Shown piece after piece: positions 8,664 to 17,884 of a stretch of DNA of 64,000 bases. The position numbers were made by a program, and so were the translations under genes. The stretch comes from Nocardioides sp. CFH 31398 (GTDB lineage Bacteria; Actinomycetota; Actinomycetes; Propionibacteriales; Nocardioidaceae), in the NCBI RefSeq assembly GCF_022436705.1, contig NZ_JAKUHT010000001.1, positions 124,001 to 188,000 of the forward strand. The letters run 5' to 3'. Position 1 is the stretch's first letter. The number at the start of each line of letters is the position of its first letter. The notes below the pieces were generated by a model. The model had not been told where the DNA came from. It did no database searches and saw nothing but the letters and a program-made list of their open reading frames with translations.

Positions 8664-10976
8664 ATGAAGATCCGCCACGCCGTCGCGCTCGTCGCGGCGC
8701 CCGTCCTGGCCGCGGGGCTGATGGCCCCCGCCGTCGGGACCGGCCCGGTCGCCACGCGCGCGCCGGGCGACCCCGTCGCCGACCCCGTCCCCGCCGACGT
8801 GGGGCGCGGGAACCTCGGCCTCGTCCTCGAGCGCTACGCGCGGTTCCCGAGGACCGAGCCGACACCCGCCCCGACCGACTACCGGCTGATGCGCCACGCG
8901 CGGATCAACTACATCGGCCAGCTGCCCGACGGCCGCCGCTACGTCCCCGACCTCAACGGGCCGCTCTACCTGCTCGGCGAGGACGGCACGCGGACCCGCT
9001 ACCTCGACCTGAAGGACGAGTTCGGCGACTTCTTCTCGGGCCGCGGGATGGGGTCGGGCTTCGGCTTCGCCGCCTTCCACCCGCGCTTCGCGACGAACGG
9101 ACGGTTCTACACCGTCCACACCGAGCAGTACGCCGACTGGACCCGCAAGGAGACGACCTACCCGGCGCAGCCCAACCAGTTCCTCCAGAGCGTCGTCACC
9201 GAGTGGACGGCGTCCGACCCCGGCGCGAACCGCTTCCGCGGCACCCGCCGCGAGGTCCTGCGGCTCGGGTTCTCCTCGCAGATCCACGCGGTCCAGCAGA
9301 TCGACTTCAACCCCACCGCCGAGCCGGGCGACGACGACTTCGGGCTGCTGTACGTCGCCGTCGGCGACGGGGGAGCGGCCCTGCGCGACGACTTCCCCCG
9401 CGACCTGGACTCGCCGTACGGGAAGATCTGGCGCATCGACCCCGCCGGGGACGACGGCCCGACCGGCACCTACGGCATCCCCGACGACAACCCCCACGTC
9501 GGCACCGAGGGCGCGCTCGGGGAGGTCTACGCCTCCGGCATGCGCGACCCGCACCGCTTCAGCTGGGACCCGGGCGGGCAGCACCGCATGTACCTCGGGC
9601 ACATCGGTCAGAAGGTCGTCGAGTCCGTCTACGAGGTCCGCGCCGGGGACAACTTCGGGTGGAGCGACCTCGAGGGCCGCTGGGCCTACGACCCGGACAA
9701 CGAGTGCTTCCTCGTCGAGCCCTCCGCCGAGGACCGCGCCGCCGGCTACGTGCTGCCGGTGACGTCGTACGACCACGAGCGGCCGGCCGGCTACGACTGC
9801 TCCGCCGACATCGGCCAGGGCATCAGCGGCGGCCAGGTCTACCGCGGCGCCATCCCCGAGCTGCGCGGCACCTACGTCTTCGGCGACATCGTCGACGGCC
9901 GGGTGATGGCGGCGAAGGCCGGCCAGCTGCGCCAGGAGCGTCGTGGCGAGGCGCCCATCAGCGAGATGCCGCTGTACACGACCGACGGCGAGCGGGTCCG
10001 CATGACCGACCTCGTCGACGACTTCCGGGTCGACCTGCGGTTCGGCACCGACACCGACGGCGAGCTCTACCTGCTGTCGAAGGCGAACGGCGTCGTCTGG
10101 AAGGTCGTCGACGTGGTGCGCGAGCCGTGGAAGGACGACTTCACCCCGGCCCTGGCCCGCGACGTCGTCGCGCACTGGGACTTCGAGCACCCGCTCGGCG
10201 TGAACGGCGGCAAGGAGGAGGACCAGGGCAGCTCGAGGACCCTCCTCGACCTCGTCAACGGCGGCTGGGGCTCACGGGTCGCGGACGGCGCCCACCCGGG
10301 CAGCCGCAACGCGATCCGCACCCGCCAGGTCGACCCGACCAGGGACGGCAACGACGACTGGAAGGCCGGCGTCTGGGACGCCGAGGGCGTCGGTTCGCTC
10401 GCCCCGTTCGCCGGTGCCCGGGGCACGACCGTCATGGGCTGGTTCAAGGTCACCGGTGACCTCCCCGCCCTCGACACCACCACCCCCGACCCGGCGGACC
10501 GCTACAACGCGGTCGGGCTCGCCGGGATCCTGTCCGGCGACTCCGACGGGCACGGGGTCCGCGCCCTGCTCGAGCTGATCGACGTGGACGGCGAGCTGTC
10601 GCTCGTCGCCCTCGGCCGCCGGCTCGACGGGGGAGCGTCGCAGACCTTCGCGGCGAACGCCCCGTGGCAGGAGCTTCTGCCGCGCGGGCAGTGGGTGCAC
10701 CTGGCGGCGACGTTCGACTTCACCACGGGTCGGATGGCGCTCTACAGGGACGGCGAGCGCCTGGCCGGGCGCTACACCACGCCGGGCGACCCCTGGCAGG
10801 TCGACGGCACCGGCACCAGCGACACCCTGCCGCGCGGCATCAAGATCGGCGGCTCGTTCCCCGACGACAGCCGTGAGCGCAACCCCTGCGACTGCCGGAT
10901 GGACGATCTGGCGTTCCTGGACGTCGCGGCCACGCCCGCCCAGGTCCGCCAGCAGTACCGCCGCTGGACCCGCTGA
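8664..10976 (+). CDS. Secreted PQQ-type sugar dehydrogenase with C-terminal LamG domain
   Basis: A 770-aa exported protein: signal peptide at residues 1-25, then a glucose/sorbosone dehydrogenase-type beta-propeller (about 45-480), then a LamG/concanavalin-like domain (about 500-765). Propeller landmarks include GKIWRIDP, SGMRDPHRFSW and GDNFGWSDLEG, typical of soluble quinoprotein glucose dehydrogenases and their relatives. The LamG part shows WDFEHPLG, MGWFKV and WVHLAATFDF. Stand-alone propellers are about 350-450 aa, so the lectin-like fusion is the notable feature. No PQQ synthesis genes lie in the window, so real PQQ dependence is uncertain. Confidence 0.83.
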   Translation: MKIRHAVALVAAPVLAAGLMAPAVGTGPVATRAPGDPVADPVPADVGRGNLGLVLERYARFPRTEPTPAPTDYRLMRHARINYIGQLPDGRRYVPDLNGPLYLLGEDGTRTRYLDLKDEFGDFFSGRGMGSGFGFAAFHPRFATNGRFYTVHTEQYADWTRKETTYPAQPNQFLQSVVTEWTASDPGANRFRGTRREVLRLGFSSQIHAVQQIDFNPTAEPGDDDFGLLYVAVGDGGAALRDDFPRDLDSPYGKIWRIDPAGDDGPTGTYGIPDDNPHVGTEGALGEVYASGMRDPHRFSWDPGGQHRMYLGHIGQKVVESVYEVRAGDNFGWSDLEGRWAYDPDNECFLVEPSAEDRAAGYVLPVTSYDHERPAGYDCSADIGQGISGGQVYRGAIPELRGTYVFGDIVDGRVMAAKAGQLRQERRGEAPISEMPLYTTDGERVRMTDLVDDFRVDLRFGTDTDGELYLLSKANGVVWKVVDVVREPWKDDFTPALARDVVAHWDFEHPLGVNGGKEEDQGSSRTLLDLVNGGWGSRVADGAHPGSRNAIRTRQVDPTRDGNDDWKAGVWDAEGVGSLAPFAGARGTTVMGWFKVTGDLPALDTTTPDPADRYNAVGLAGILSGDSDGHGVRALLELIDVDGELSLVALGRRLDGGASQTFAANAPWQELLPRGQWVHLAATFDFTTGRMALYRDGERLAGRYTTPGDPWQVDGTGTSDTLPRGIKIGGSFPDDSRERNPCDCRMDDLAFLDVAATPAQVRQQYRRWTR

Positions 10977-11009
10977 GGCGGAGCCGAGCACCCGGCGCGA
11001 GCACCCGGG

Positions 11010-11041
11010 CCCGGACGCCGCCCTACCCGGCGGCGTCCGGG
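11010..11041. terminator. Perfect 13-bp hairpin, bidirectional terminator
   Basis: Thirteen perfectly paired bases (11010-11022 with 11029-11041) with a 6-base loop, between convergent genes. The stop codon of the minus-strand gene sits in the loop. There is no U-tract, as is common in actinobacteria. Confidence 0.7.
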
Positions 11042-11475
11042 TCGACGGACTCGGCGACGGCCTCGAACAGGTCGGTGAAGGTGGAGTAGTCCGCGATGTC
11101 GACGGCGGCGAGGAGCTGCGTGACGACATCGTCGTCGTCGGTCCAGGTCCACGACTCGCAGACCGTCCTCAGGTCCGCGGCGGCCTGCCAGCGTCGGTAG
11201 CGCACCGTCCGGCCCTGGTCGTCGACGAAGTCGTCGTCCTCGTCGAGCAGGGCGGGGTCCACCGCGACACCGGCCCGGCCGCGGGCCAGCAGCAGGGCCG
11301 GCCGGGTGCCGGAGGTCGCGACGCGAGGCGCAGCGGCGGCGCAGAGCACGCCGTCGGGAACCGGGACCCCACGGGCGAGGTCGTCGGGCGGCGCGGCCGG
11401 GTCGAGCGGCACCCAGCCGCTCGGCAGGCGCACGGGGCCGGTGGATCGGGGACGGGACAGCGGTGTCGTGGTCAT
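11023..11475 (-). CDS. Uncharacterised acidic protein
   Basis: A 150-aa soluble protein with no family I recognise. It is acidic, with a run of aspartates/glutamates around residues 78-85 and a C-terminal helix-rich part (TFTDLFEAVAES). The start is ATG at 11475; a TAGCGT hexamer ends 7 nt before it on the coding strand, which fits a leaderless transcript. It converges with the PQQ dehydrogenase and its stop codon is inside the terminator loop. Codon bias matches the neighbours, so it is likely a real gene of unknown function. Confidence 0.6.
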   Translation of the reverse strand: MTTTPLSRPRSTGPVRLPSGWVPLDPAAPPDDLARGVPVPDGVLCAAAAPRVATSGTRPALLLARGRAGVAVDPALLDEDDDFVDDQGRTVRYRRWQAAADLRTVCESWTWTDDDDVVTQLLAAVDIADYSTFTDLFEAVAESVDPDAAG

Positions 11476-11605
11476 GCCGCTGACGCTAGGAAGCGCTGGG
11501 CTCGCCCGACAGGGGCCGCCGTCCGGCCTGTGGAGGACGCGGCGCGCGCGACGCCTGTGGAGGCCAGATGGCCATTCTTGGCCGACTCCACGACAATGAG
11601 GACGA

Positions 11606-12247
11606 ATGCCGCGGGGGCCGGACGCCGCGAGCGAGAGACGTCGAGCAACGGGTGGGGTGTCGAGGCACGTGCGGGACGACGAGAAGCGGTCTATCTGGAC
11701 CGGTCTGATCGCCTTGGTCGCCGTGGGCCTCGTCGTGGGCCTGCTCGCGGGCGGCGCGACGTTCTTCGGCGCCCGCGTCCTGGGGCTCGACGACACCTCC
11801 ACCGCCAGCTCCAGCGAGGGCCCGGGAGCCCGTCTGGTGATGCCGTCCCCGGAGGAGACCGAGCCGCCGGACGGCCCGCTGTTCACGCTGCCGGGCGGCC
11901 CGCCGGACGAGGAGGAGTCGACGGAGCCCTCGCCGTCCGAGTCGGAGTCCGAGTCGGAGGAGCCCGAGTCCGAGATCTCCCTGCAGGCCGGCTCCACCGA
12001 GGTCTCGCCCGGCGAGCAGATCGACCTCACCGGCGTCTACCCGGGTGGCGAGGGCGCGAGCCTCGTCGTCCAGCGCTTCGAGAACGGCGGCTGGGTCCAG
12101 TTCGGCACCGAGCCCATCACGGCGACGGTCACCGGCGAGACCTTCAGCACCTTCATCATCACCTCCCAGACCGGCGAGAACCGCTTCCGCGTCCTCGACA
12201 CCGGCAGCGACGAGGCCTCGAACGAGGTCACCGTCACCATCGCCTGA
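11606..12247 (+). CDS. Membrane-anchored protein with acidic Ser/Glu/Pro linker and Ig-like end
   Basis: A 213-aa protein: a short cytoplasmic head, one transmembrane helix at about residues 31-56, a low-complexity linker (residues 65-125, containing SESESESEEPESE), and a C-terminal beta-rich domain of about 85 residues resembling a bacterial Ig-like fold (VSPGEQIDLTG, ITATVTGETFSTF, ENRFRVLDTGSDEAS). Topology is likely N-in, C-out. ATG at 11606 has GAGGA close upstream; an in-frame GTG at 11669 is an alternative that would drop the basic head. Family not recognised; a cell-surface role is inference. Confidence 0.62.
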   Translation: MPRGPDAASERRRATGGVSRHVRDDEKRSIWTGLIALVAVGLVVGLLAGGATFFGARVLGLDDTSTASSSEGPGARLVMPSPEETEPPDGPLFTLPGGPPDEEESTEPSPSESESESEEPESEISLQAGSTEVSPGEQIDLTGVYPGGEGASLVVQRFENGGWVQFGTEPITATVTGETFSTFIITSQTGENRFRVLDTGSDEASNEVTVTIA

Positions 12248-12261
12248 CGGATCGAGGAGCC

Positions 12262-12708
12262 GTGACGGAGAACTTCTCGCTGCCGGACGCAGCGCTCGGG
12301 TATGCCCAGCACTTCACGGACCCGCTGTACGACGACGAGGGCGACGACCTCGCCCCGTTCGGCTCCGACGAGGGCTCGGACCTGCTCTGGACCTGGGCGG
12401 ACCGCCGCGACGAGCTGATCGCGGACCCGACCCTGGCGACGGTCCTCGAGTGCGAGCCCGACGAGGTGCGGGAGGTCGCAGGGCCGATGGAGGGCATCGA
12501 CGGCGTCGACACCGCCGCCCTGGTCGTCGGCGCCGCGTTCGTCCTGCTCCGCCTCACCGGTCGGCTGAACGACGGTGACCGGGCGCTGGCGATCGAGGCC
12601 GTCGACTACCAGCTGCGAGCCCTGCCGCAGATCAGCGAGGACCTCACGGACCCGCCGCAGCTGCTGACGATCCGCCGCGACCTCCAGTCCTGGACCAACC
12701 TCGCCTGA
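12262..12708 (+). CDS. Small acidic protein, possibly YfeS-like
   Basis: A 148-aa soluble acidic protein. The motif LAPFGSDEGSDLL near residue 30 resembles the EFAPFGSDEG signature of the YfeS family, whose function is unknown; the rest shows only weak resemblance. GTG at 12262 is preceded by GAGGAG at good spacing, 14 bp after the membrane-protein gene, suggesting co-transcription. The longer open frame upstream runs through other genes and is not coding. Confidence 0.6.
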   Translation: MTENFSLPDAALGYAQHFTDPLYDDEGDDLAPFGSDEGSDLLWTWADRRDELIADPTLATVLECEPDEVREVAGPMEGIDGVDTAALVVGAAFVLLRLTGRLNDGDRALAIEAVDYQLRALPQISEDLTDPPQLLTIRRDLQSWTNLA

Positions 12709-12717
12709 CACCAGGCG
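12702..12717. terminator. Short hairpin at convergent junction
   Basis: A 6-bp stem (CGCCTG/CAGGCG) with a 4-base loop overlaps the stop codon at 12706-12708. It lies before the convergent CDF gene. Weak on its own. Confidence 0.3.
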
Positions 12718-12793
12718 GTCGAGCAGACGACCTCGCGGACGGAACCCGACCTGGGGTGATGTACGGCGGACACGGCCTCGCAGACGAGGGACC

Positions 12794-13810
12794 TCAGGCG
12801 TCCTCGCGGTACCACTCCGGCAGGGGCTCGGGGGTGAGGGAGGCGGTGTCGTCGGGCCGGGCGAGGGTGATGACCGCGCGGACGACCTCGGGGTGGGACT
12901 CGATCGCGTCCGCGACCTCCCACAGCCTCGACGCGGCCGCCGACTCGGGGACGTCGCCGACGAGGTCCACGGCGGCGACGAGGAAGATCAGGTCGGCGCC
13001 GACCCACTCCATGCGCAGGTAGCTGACCCTCTCCACGGCCGGGTGCTCCAGCAGCCGGGTCAGGGCCTGGTGCCGGGCCAGCGGCGTCACCGCCTCCCCG
13101 GTCAGCAGGTCGAGGTTGCGGTCGATGAGGAACAGCGCGACGAGACCGAGCAGCACGCCGACGACGATCGAGCCCACGGCGTCCCAGGCGGCGACACCGG
13201 TGACCTGGTGCAGCGCCATCGCACCGGCGGCCACGAGGATGCCGACCAGCGCGGCGGAGTCCTCGAGGACGACGGCCCGCAGCATCGGGTCGGAGGTCTC
13301 CCGCACGTAGCGGACCGGGTGGAGCCGTCGGCGACGGGCACCGCGCCGGGTCTGCCCGAAGGCCTGCATGAAGGAGGTGCCCTCCAGGACGAAGGCGACG
13401 GCGAGGACGCCGTACGCCCACCCGTACTGCGACGTCGACGGCTCCGCCTCCGGCGAGACCAGGCTCTGGACGCCGTGCCACACCGACACCGCCGCGCCCA
13501 CGGAGAACAGGCCGAAGGCCGCGAACATCGACCACACGTAGCCGACCCGGCCGTAGCCGAGGGCGTGGGTCTCGTCGGCGGGCTTCGCGGCCTTGCGGGT
13601 GCCGACGAGCAGGAAGATCTCGTTGCCGGTGTCGGCCCACGAGTGGGCGGCCTCGGCGACCATCGCGGCCGAGCCGCTCACGACGGCCGCGACGGACTTC
13701 GCGACCGCGACCAGCAGGTTCGCGAGGAAGGCCACGATCACGGTCAGGGCGCTCTCGCCGCCGGAGCCCTGCTGCTCCTGGTCCGGTGCTCGCGCCCGTC
13801 GGTCCGCCAC
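12794..13810 (-). CDS. Cation diffusion facilitator (CDF) family transporter
   Basis: Membrane antiporter of 338 aa that would export a divalent metal such as Zn, Co, Fe or Mn. Family features are the HSWADTGNE motif in the second helix, HALGYGR following it, a hydrophobic DSAALVGI helix, and a C-terminal cytoplasmic ferredoxin-like domain (from about residue 240). The start is GTG at 13810; it gives a normal N-terminus and lies 17 bp after the stop of the upstream gene on this strand. Metal specificity cannot be read. Confidence 0.85.
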   Translation of the reverse strand: MADRRARAPDQEQQGSGGESALTVIVAFLANLLVAVAKSVAAVVSGSAAMVAEAAHSWADTGNEIFLLVGTRKAAKPADETHALGYGRVGYVWSMFAAFGLFSVGAAVSVWHGVQSLVSPEAEPSTSQYGWAYGVLAVAFVLEGTSFMQAFGQTRRGARRRRLHPVRYVRETSDPMLRAVVLEDSAALVGILVAAGAMALHQVTGVAAWDAVGSIVVGVLLGLVALFLIDRNLDLLTGEAVTPLARHQALTRLLEHPAVERVSYLRMEWVGADLIFLVAAVDLVGDVPESAAASRLWEVADAIESHPEVVRAVITLARPDDTASLTPEPLPEWYREDA

Positions 13811-13827
13811 CTCGTCAGGGTGCCCCC

Positions 13828-14484
13828 TCAGCCTGTGACCACCCGGAGGAGTCCACGCAGCACCAGGTAGGTGCCGGCCGCGGCGGTGAGGACGACGGCG
13901 ATCCGGCGGGAGTGGCGGCGGACGGTGCCCTCGACGGCGCGCAGGGCACGGGCGGCCGGCCCCGGGGCCGCCGCGGCGAGGGCGGGCGGCAGCCAGGCGG
14001 GCAGGGCGACGAGCAGCACCAGGAACGAGGCCAGCAGCACCGTGGTCCCGCCGCCCAGCCCGGCGGCGGCGACGTCCTTCGCCGCCGCGGCCACGAGGGC
14101 CAGCGAGGTGACGTCCGTGACCATCGAGAACACCCCGAACGCGAACGCCCCGCCCGCCCCGTGCTGGTGGGCGGGCTGCTTCCGTGGTCGCGGGGCGCGT
14201 CGCGGCCACCGCTGGACGGCGGCGGCGATGGCGAGCAGCACCAGGCCGATGAGCACGTCGGCGGCGCCGTCCAGCCGGGGCAGCGCCGGCAGCGACACCG
14301 AACGCCCGAGGGCGACCAGGGCGGCGACGTACGCGGCGGCGACGAGGAGCGCGCCGACGGCGTACGCCCAGGACCGGCGGCGTCCACCGCGTCCGGCCAT
14401 CAGGACGGTCTGCTCCGTGAGCATCACGGGGCTGACCGCCGCGGCGAGCCCGAGGGGCAGGACGCCGAGCAGGACGTGCTCCAC
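13828..14484 (-). CDS. GAP/Sap-type membrane protein (LysE-like fold)
   Basis: An integral membrane protein of 218 aa with about six helices. The N-terminal LLGVLPLGLAAAVSPVMLTEQTVLM pattern and overall layout fit the GAP family (Sap, sulfolipid-1-addressing protein), which in mycobacteria is linked to lipid export. It sits 2 bp downstream of the rhodanese gene and 17 bp upstream of the CDF gene on the same strand, so the three are probably one transcript. Substrate unknown. Confidence 0.7.
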   Translation of the reverse strand: MEHVLLGVLPLGLAAAVSPVMLTEQTVLMAGRGGRRRSWAYAVGALLVAAAYVAALVALGRSVSLPALPRLDGAADVLIGLVLLAIAAAVQRWPRRAPRPRKQPAHQHGAGGAFAFGVFSMVTDVTSLALVAAAAKDVAAAGLGGGTTVLLASFLVLLVALPAWLPPALAAAAPGPAARALRAVEGTVRRHSRRIAVVLTAAAGTYLVLRGLLRVVTG

Positions 14485-14486
14485 CC

Positions 14487-14828
14487 TCAGCCCTCCTGGG
14501 CCCTCACGCCGCGGAGCCCGCCGTCCAGGTTGACCACGTCGGTCCAGCCCAGCCGGCCGAGGGTGTCGGCGCCGAGAGCGCCGCGGTTGCCGCCGTTGCA
14601 GTAGGTGACGACTCCGGTGCCGGGGTCGCCGAGCTCGCCCGCACGGTCGGCGAGCTCGCCGAGCGGGATGTTGACGGCGCCGTCGAGGTGGTCCGCGGCG
14701 AACTCCTCGGGCTGGCGGACGTCGACGACGACGCGCCCCGCGGCCAGGGCCTCGTCGGCGGGTTCGTTCCGCACGCGCTCACGGGCGAGGGCGGCTCGGG
14801 CCATCATGTCGTCGGTCGGCTCGGTCAC
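14487..14828 (-). CDS. Single-domain rhodanese-like protein
   Basis: A 113-aa rhodanese-fold protein. [20 protein letters not shown] and the active-site loop YCNGGNRG with its catalytic cysteine are present, so sulfurtransferase activity is possible. GTG at 14828 is selected because GGAGGAG lies 7 nt upstream; an internal ATG-ATG pair (MMARAAL) is the alternative. It leads a three-gene minus-strand run with GAP and CDF proteins, which may imply a role in thiol or metal stress; that link is inference. Confidence 0.85.
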   Translation of the reverse strand: MTEPTDDMMARAALARERVRNEPADEALAAGRVVVDVRQPEEFAADHLDGAVNIPLGELADRAGELGDPGTGVVTYCNGGNRGALGADTLGRLGWTDVVNLDGGLRGVRAQEG

Positions 14829-14968
14829 GGGGGCTCCTCCAGGGCGTCGGGCGGGGGTGTCGGCCCCAGTCTCACCGATGCGCCCGGACGCGACGACGCC
14901 CCCGGCGGTGGGCCGGGGGCGTCGTGGGGCCGGTGCGTGCGGCCGGTGCGCGTCGAGGACGCGCGGGC

Positions 14969-15814
14969 TCACTCCGGGACGTAGTCGAAGACGTCCGGGT
15001 TGGGGCCGGTGCGGCCGTCCTCGCCCTTGTCGAGGGCGCTGATCGCGGCGACCTCGTCGGGGGTGAGGCGGAAGTCGAAGATCTCGAAGTTCGCCTTGAT
15101 GCGCTCCGGGGTCACCGACTTCGGGAAGATGATGTCGCCCCGCTCCACGTGCCAGCGCAGGGTGACCTGCGCGGTGGACTTGCCGTGCTTCTCGGCGATC
15201 TCGGAGATGGTCGGGTCGTCGAGCACCCCGCCCTGCGCGATCGGGGACCACGCCTCCGTGGCGATGCCGAGCTTGGCGTTCGCCTCGCGAGCGGCCTCGT
15301 TCGTGAAGTACGGGTGCACCTCGATCTGGTTGATCGCGGGCACGACGCCGGTCTCGTCGACGATCCGGCGCAGGTGGTCGGGCTGGAAGTTCGAGACGCC
15401 GACCGAGGAGGCCTGCCCGCTCGCCGCGAGCTCCGCCATGGCCTGCCAGGTCGACACGAAGTCGCCGCCGTAGCGCGACGGGAGCGGCCAGTGGATGAGG
15501 AACAGGTCCATGCGGTCGAGGCCCAGCAGCTCGAGCGACCTGGCGAACGAGTTCTTCACCGAGTCGGGCTCGTGGTTGTTGTTGTTCAGCTTGCTGGTCA
15601 CGTAGATCTCGTCGCGGGGCAGACCCGACTGGCGGATGGCCTGACCCACCTCGTGCTCGTTGCCGTACATCTGCGCGGTGTCGATGTGGCGGTAGCCGAC
15701 CTCGAACGCGTTCAGGACCGCCTCGACGGTGTCGGAGGGGTCGATCTGGAACACGCCGAAGCCGAGCTGGGGGATCTGGTGCTGCGAGTTCAGGGACACG
15801 GTGGGAACGGTCAT
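14969..15814 (-). CDS. Aldo/keto reductase
   Basis: NADPH-dependent aldehyde/ketone reductase of 281 aa, normal size for the bacterial 2,5-diketo-D-gluconate reductase-like group. The catalytic tetrad is visible: D45, Y50, K75 and H108 (in LIHWP). Cofactor-binding features SNFQPDHL and the C-terminal [12 protein letters not shown] are also present. The ATG at 15814 is the first credible start. The gene is divergent from dnaK across 189 bp that contain the HAIR element, so it could be under HspR influence; no experiment is implied. Confidence 0.92.
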   Translation of the reverse strand: MTVPTVSLNSQHQIPQLGFGVFQIDPSDTVEAVLNAFEVGYRHIDTAQMYGNEHEVGQAIRQSGLPRDEIYVTSKLNNNNHEPDSVKNSFARSLELLGLDRMDLFLIHWPLPSRYGGDFVSTWQAMAELAASGQASSVGVSNFQPDHLRRIVDETGVVPAINQIEVHPYFTNEAAREANAKLGIATEAWSPIAQGGVLDDPTISEIAEKHGKSTAQVTLRWHVERGDIIFPKSVTPERIKANFEIFDFRLTPDEVAAISALDKGEDGRTGPNPDVFDYVPE

Positions 15815-15889
15815 GCGGGGAGGAACATCCGACCGCCGCCGGACATTCCTCCGAGCGGCAGGACGAGCGTCACTCGACGGCTGAGCAAA

Positions 15890-15910
15890 CCTGAGTTGAG
15901 TCGACTCACC
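15890..15910. promoter_or_regulatory. HAIR-type operator (HspR site) upstream of dnaK
   Basis: CCTGAGT-N7-ACTCACC matches the HspR inverted repeat CTTGAGT-N7-ACTCAAG at 6/7 plus 5/7 positions with the exact 7-base spacer. An overlapping perfect 12-bp palindrome, TGAGTCGACTCA, lies at 15897-15908. It is 93 bp before the dnaK start, and hspR is the last gene of that operon. Confidence 0.7.
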
Positions 15911-16003
15911 TTTCCTGTCAGACTTGGGGCATCGCCTCCGACGACGGAGGCCCACGAACCCGACCGGCACCGATCCGGTCACCCACGAGCACAGGAGGAC
16001 CCC

Positions 16004-17884
16004 ATGGCACGAGCGGTCGGCATCGACCTCGGCACGACGAACTCCGTCGTCGCCGTCCTGGAGGGCGGCGAGCCCACCGTCATCGCGAACGCCGAGGGAG
16101 CGCGCACCACGCCCTCCGTCGTCGCGTTCAGCAAGTCCGGCGAGGTCCTCGTCGGCGAGGTCGCCAAGCGTCAGGCGGTCACGAACGTCGACCGCACCAT
16201 CCGGTCGGTCAAGCGCCACATGGGCACCGACTGGGCCCAGAAGATCGACGAGAAGTCCTTCACCCCCCAGCAGATCAGCGCGTTCGTGCTGCAGAAGCTG
16301 AAGCGGGACGCCGAGGCCTACCTGGGCGAGACCGTCACCGACGCGGTGATCACCGTGCCGGCGTACTTCTCCGACGCGCAGCGCCAGGCCACCAAGGAGG
16401 CCGGCGAGATCGCGGGCCTCAACGTCTCCCGCATCGTCAACGAGCCGACCGCGGCCGCGCTGGCCTACGGCCTGGACAAGGGCGACGACCAGACGATCCT
16501 CGTCTTCGACCTCGGCGGCGGCACCTTCGACGTGTCCCTGCTCGAGATCGGCGAGGGCGTCGTGGAGGTCAAGGCGACCTCCGGCGACAACGTCCTCGGC
16601 GGCGACGACTGGGACTCCCGGATCGTCGAGTGGATGGTCACCAAGTTCAAGAACAGCAACGGGGTCGACCTCGGCGCCGACAAGATCGCCAAGCAGCGCC
16701 TCCAGGAGGCCGCCGAGAAGGCGAAGATCGAGCTGTCGTCGTCCTCCGAGACCACGATCCACCTGCCGTACATCACCCACGGCGAGTCCGGCCCGCTGCA
16801 CTTCGAGGAGCGCCTGACGCGCTCGGAGTTCCAGAAGCTCACCGCCGACCTGCTCGAGCGCACCAAGAAGCCGTTCCAGCAGGTGCTCAAGGACGGCGGC
16901 GTCGCCGTCTCCAACATCGACCACGTCGTCATGGTGGGCGGCTCGACCCGCATGCCGGCCGTCACCGACCTGGTCAAGGAGCTGCTCGGCGGCAAGGAGC
17001 CCAACAAGGGCGTGAACCCGGACGAGGTCGTCGCCGTCGGCGCCGCCCTGCAGGCCGGCGTCCTCAAGGGCGAGGTCAAGGACGTCCTGCTCCTCGACGT
17101 CACCCCGCTGAGCCTCGGCATCGAGACCAAGGGCGGCGTCATGACCACCCTGATCGAGCGCAACACCACGATCCCGACCAAGCGGTCGGAGGTCTTCACC
17201 ACCGCCGACGACAACCAGCCGTCGGTCGAGATCAAGGTCGCCCAGGGCGAGCGCCAGATGTGGAACCAGAACCAGCCGCTCGGCAACTTCGAGCTGACCG
17301 GTCTGCCCCCGGCGCCGCGCGGCGTGCCGAAGATCGAGGTCGCCTTCGACATCGACGCCAACGGCATCGTCCACGTGTCCGCGAAGGACACCGCGTCGGG
17401 CCGTGAGCAGTCCATGACCATCTCCGGTGGCAGCGCCCTGAGCAAGGACGACATCGACCGGATGGTCAAGGAGGCCGAGCAGTACGCCGAGGAGGACGCC
17501 AAGCGTCGTGAGGCCGTCGAGACCCGCAACCAGGCCGACAGCCTCGTCTACACGACCGAGAAGTTCCTCACCGACAACGGCGACAAGCTGCCCGACGAGG
17601 TGAAGACCGAGGTCCAGGCCGACGTCGACGCGCTGAAGGCCACGCTCGAGAACGACGAGGCCACCGCCGAGGAGATCTCCGCGGGCGTCACGAAGCTCAA
17701 CGAGTCCAGCCAGAAGATGGGCGCCGCGATGTACGCCGCCGCCGAGGCCGACCAGGCCGCCGCGGGCGGGACCACCGGCGCGACGGGCGAGGCCGACGAC
17801 GACGTCGTCGACGCCGAGATCGTCGACGAGGACCCCTCCCAGGACGCGGGCACCGGCGACAAGCCCGAGGGTGAGTCCAAGTGA
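16004..17884 (+). CDS. dnaK: Chaperone DnaK (Hsp70)
   Basis: Cytoplasmic ATP-dependent chaperone, 626 aa, close to the usual actinobacterial length. The nucleotide-binding domain begins GIDLGTTNS at residues 6-14 and includes [11 protein letters not shown] and the [11 protein letters not shown] loop; the substrate-binding domain follows the [13 protein letters not shown] linker region; the acidic tail [12 protein letters not shown] is the expected DnaK C-terminus. It acts with GrpE and DnaJ encoded next. ATG at 16004 has a CAGGAGG ribosome site. It is probably repressed by HspR through the HAIR element upstream. Confidence 0.98.
   Translation: MARAVGIDLGTTNSVVAVLEGGEPTVIANAEGARTTPSVVAFSKSGEVLVGEVAKRQAVTNVDRTIRSVKRHMGTDWAQKIDEKSFTPQQISAFVLQKLKRDAEAYLGETVTDAVITVPAYFSDAQRQATKEAGEIAGLNVSRIVNEPTAAALAYGLDKGDDQTILVFDLGGGTFDVSLLEIGEGVVEVKATSGDNVLGGDDWDSRIVEWMVTKFKNSNGVDLGADKIAKQRLQEAAEKAKIELSSSSETTIHLPYITHGESGPLHFEERLTRSEFQKLTADLLERTKKPFQQVLKDGGVAVSNIDHVVMVGGSTRMPAVTDLVKELLGGKEPNKGVNPDEVVAVGAALQAGVLKGEVKDVLLLDVTPLSLGIETKGGVMTTLIERNTTIPTKRSEVFTTADDNQPSVEIKVAQGERQMWNQNQPLGNFELTGLPPAPRGVPKIEVAFDIDANGIVHVSAKDTASGREQSMTISGGSALSKDDIDRMVKEAEQYAEEDAKRREAVETRNQADSLVYTTEKFLTDNGDKLPDEVKTEVQADVDALKATLENDEATAEEISAGVTKLNESSQKMGAAMYAAAEADQAAAGGTTGATGEADDDVVDAEIVDEDPSQDAGTGDKPEGESK

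Noticed and set aside
14924-16003. Long plus-strand frame entering dnaK from 14924
   Set aside because: The N-terminal part is antisense to the aldo/keto reductase and has unnatural composition; DnaK starts at its normal motif at 16004.
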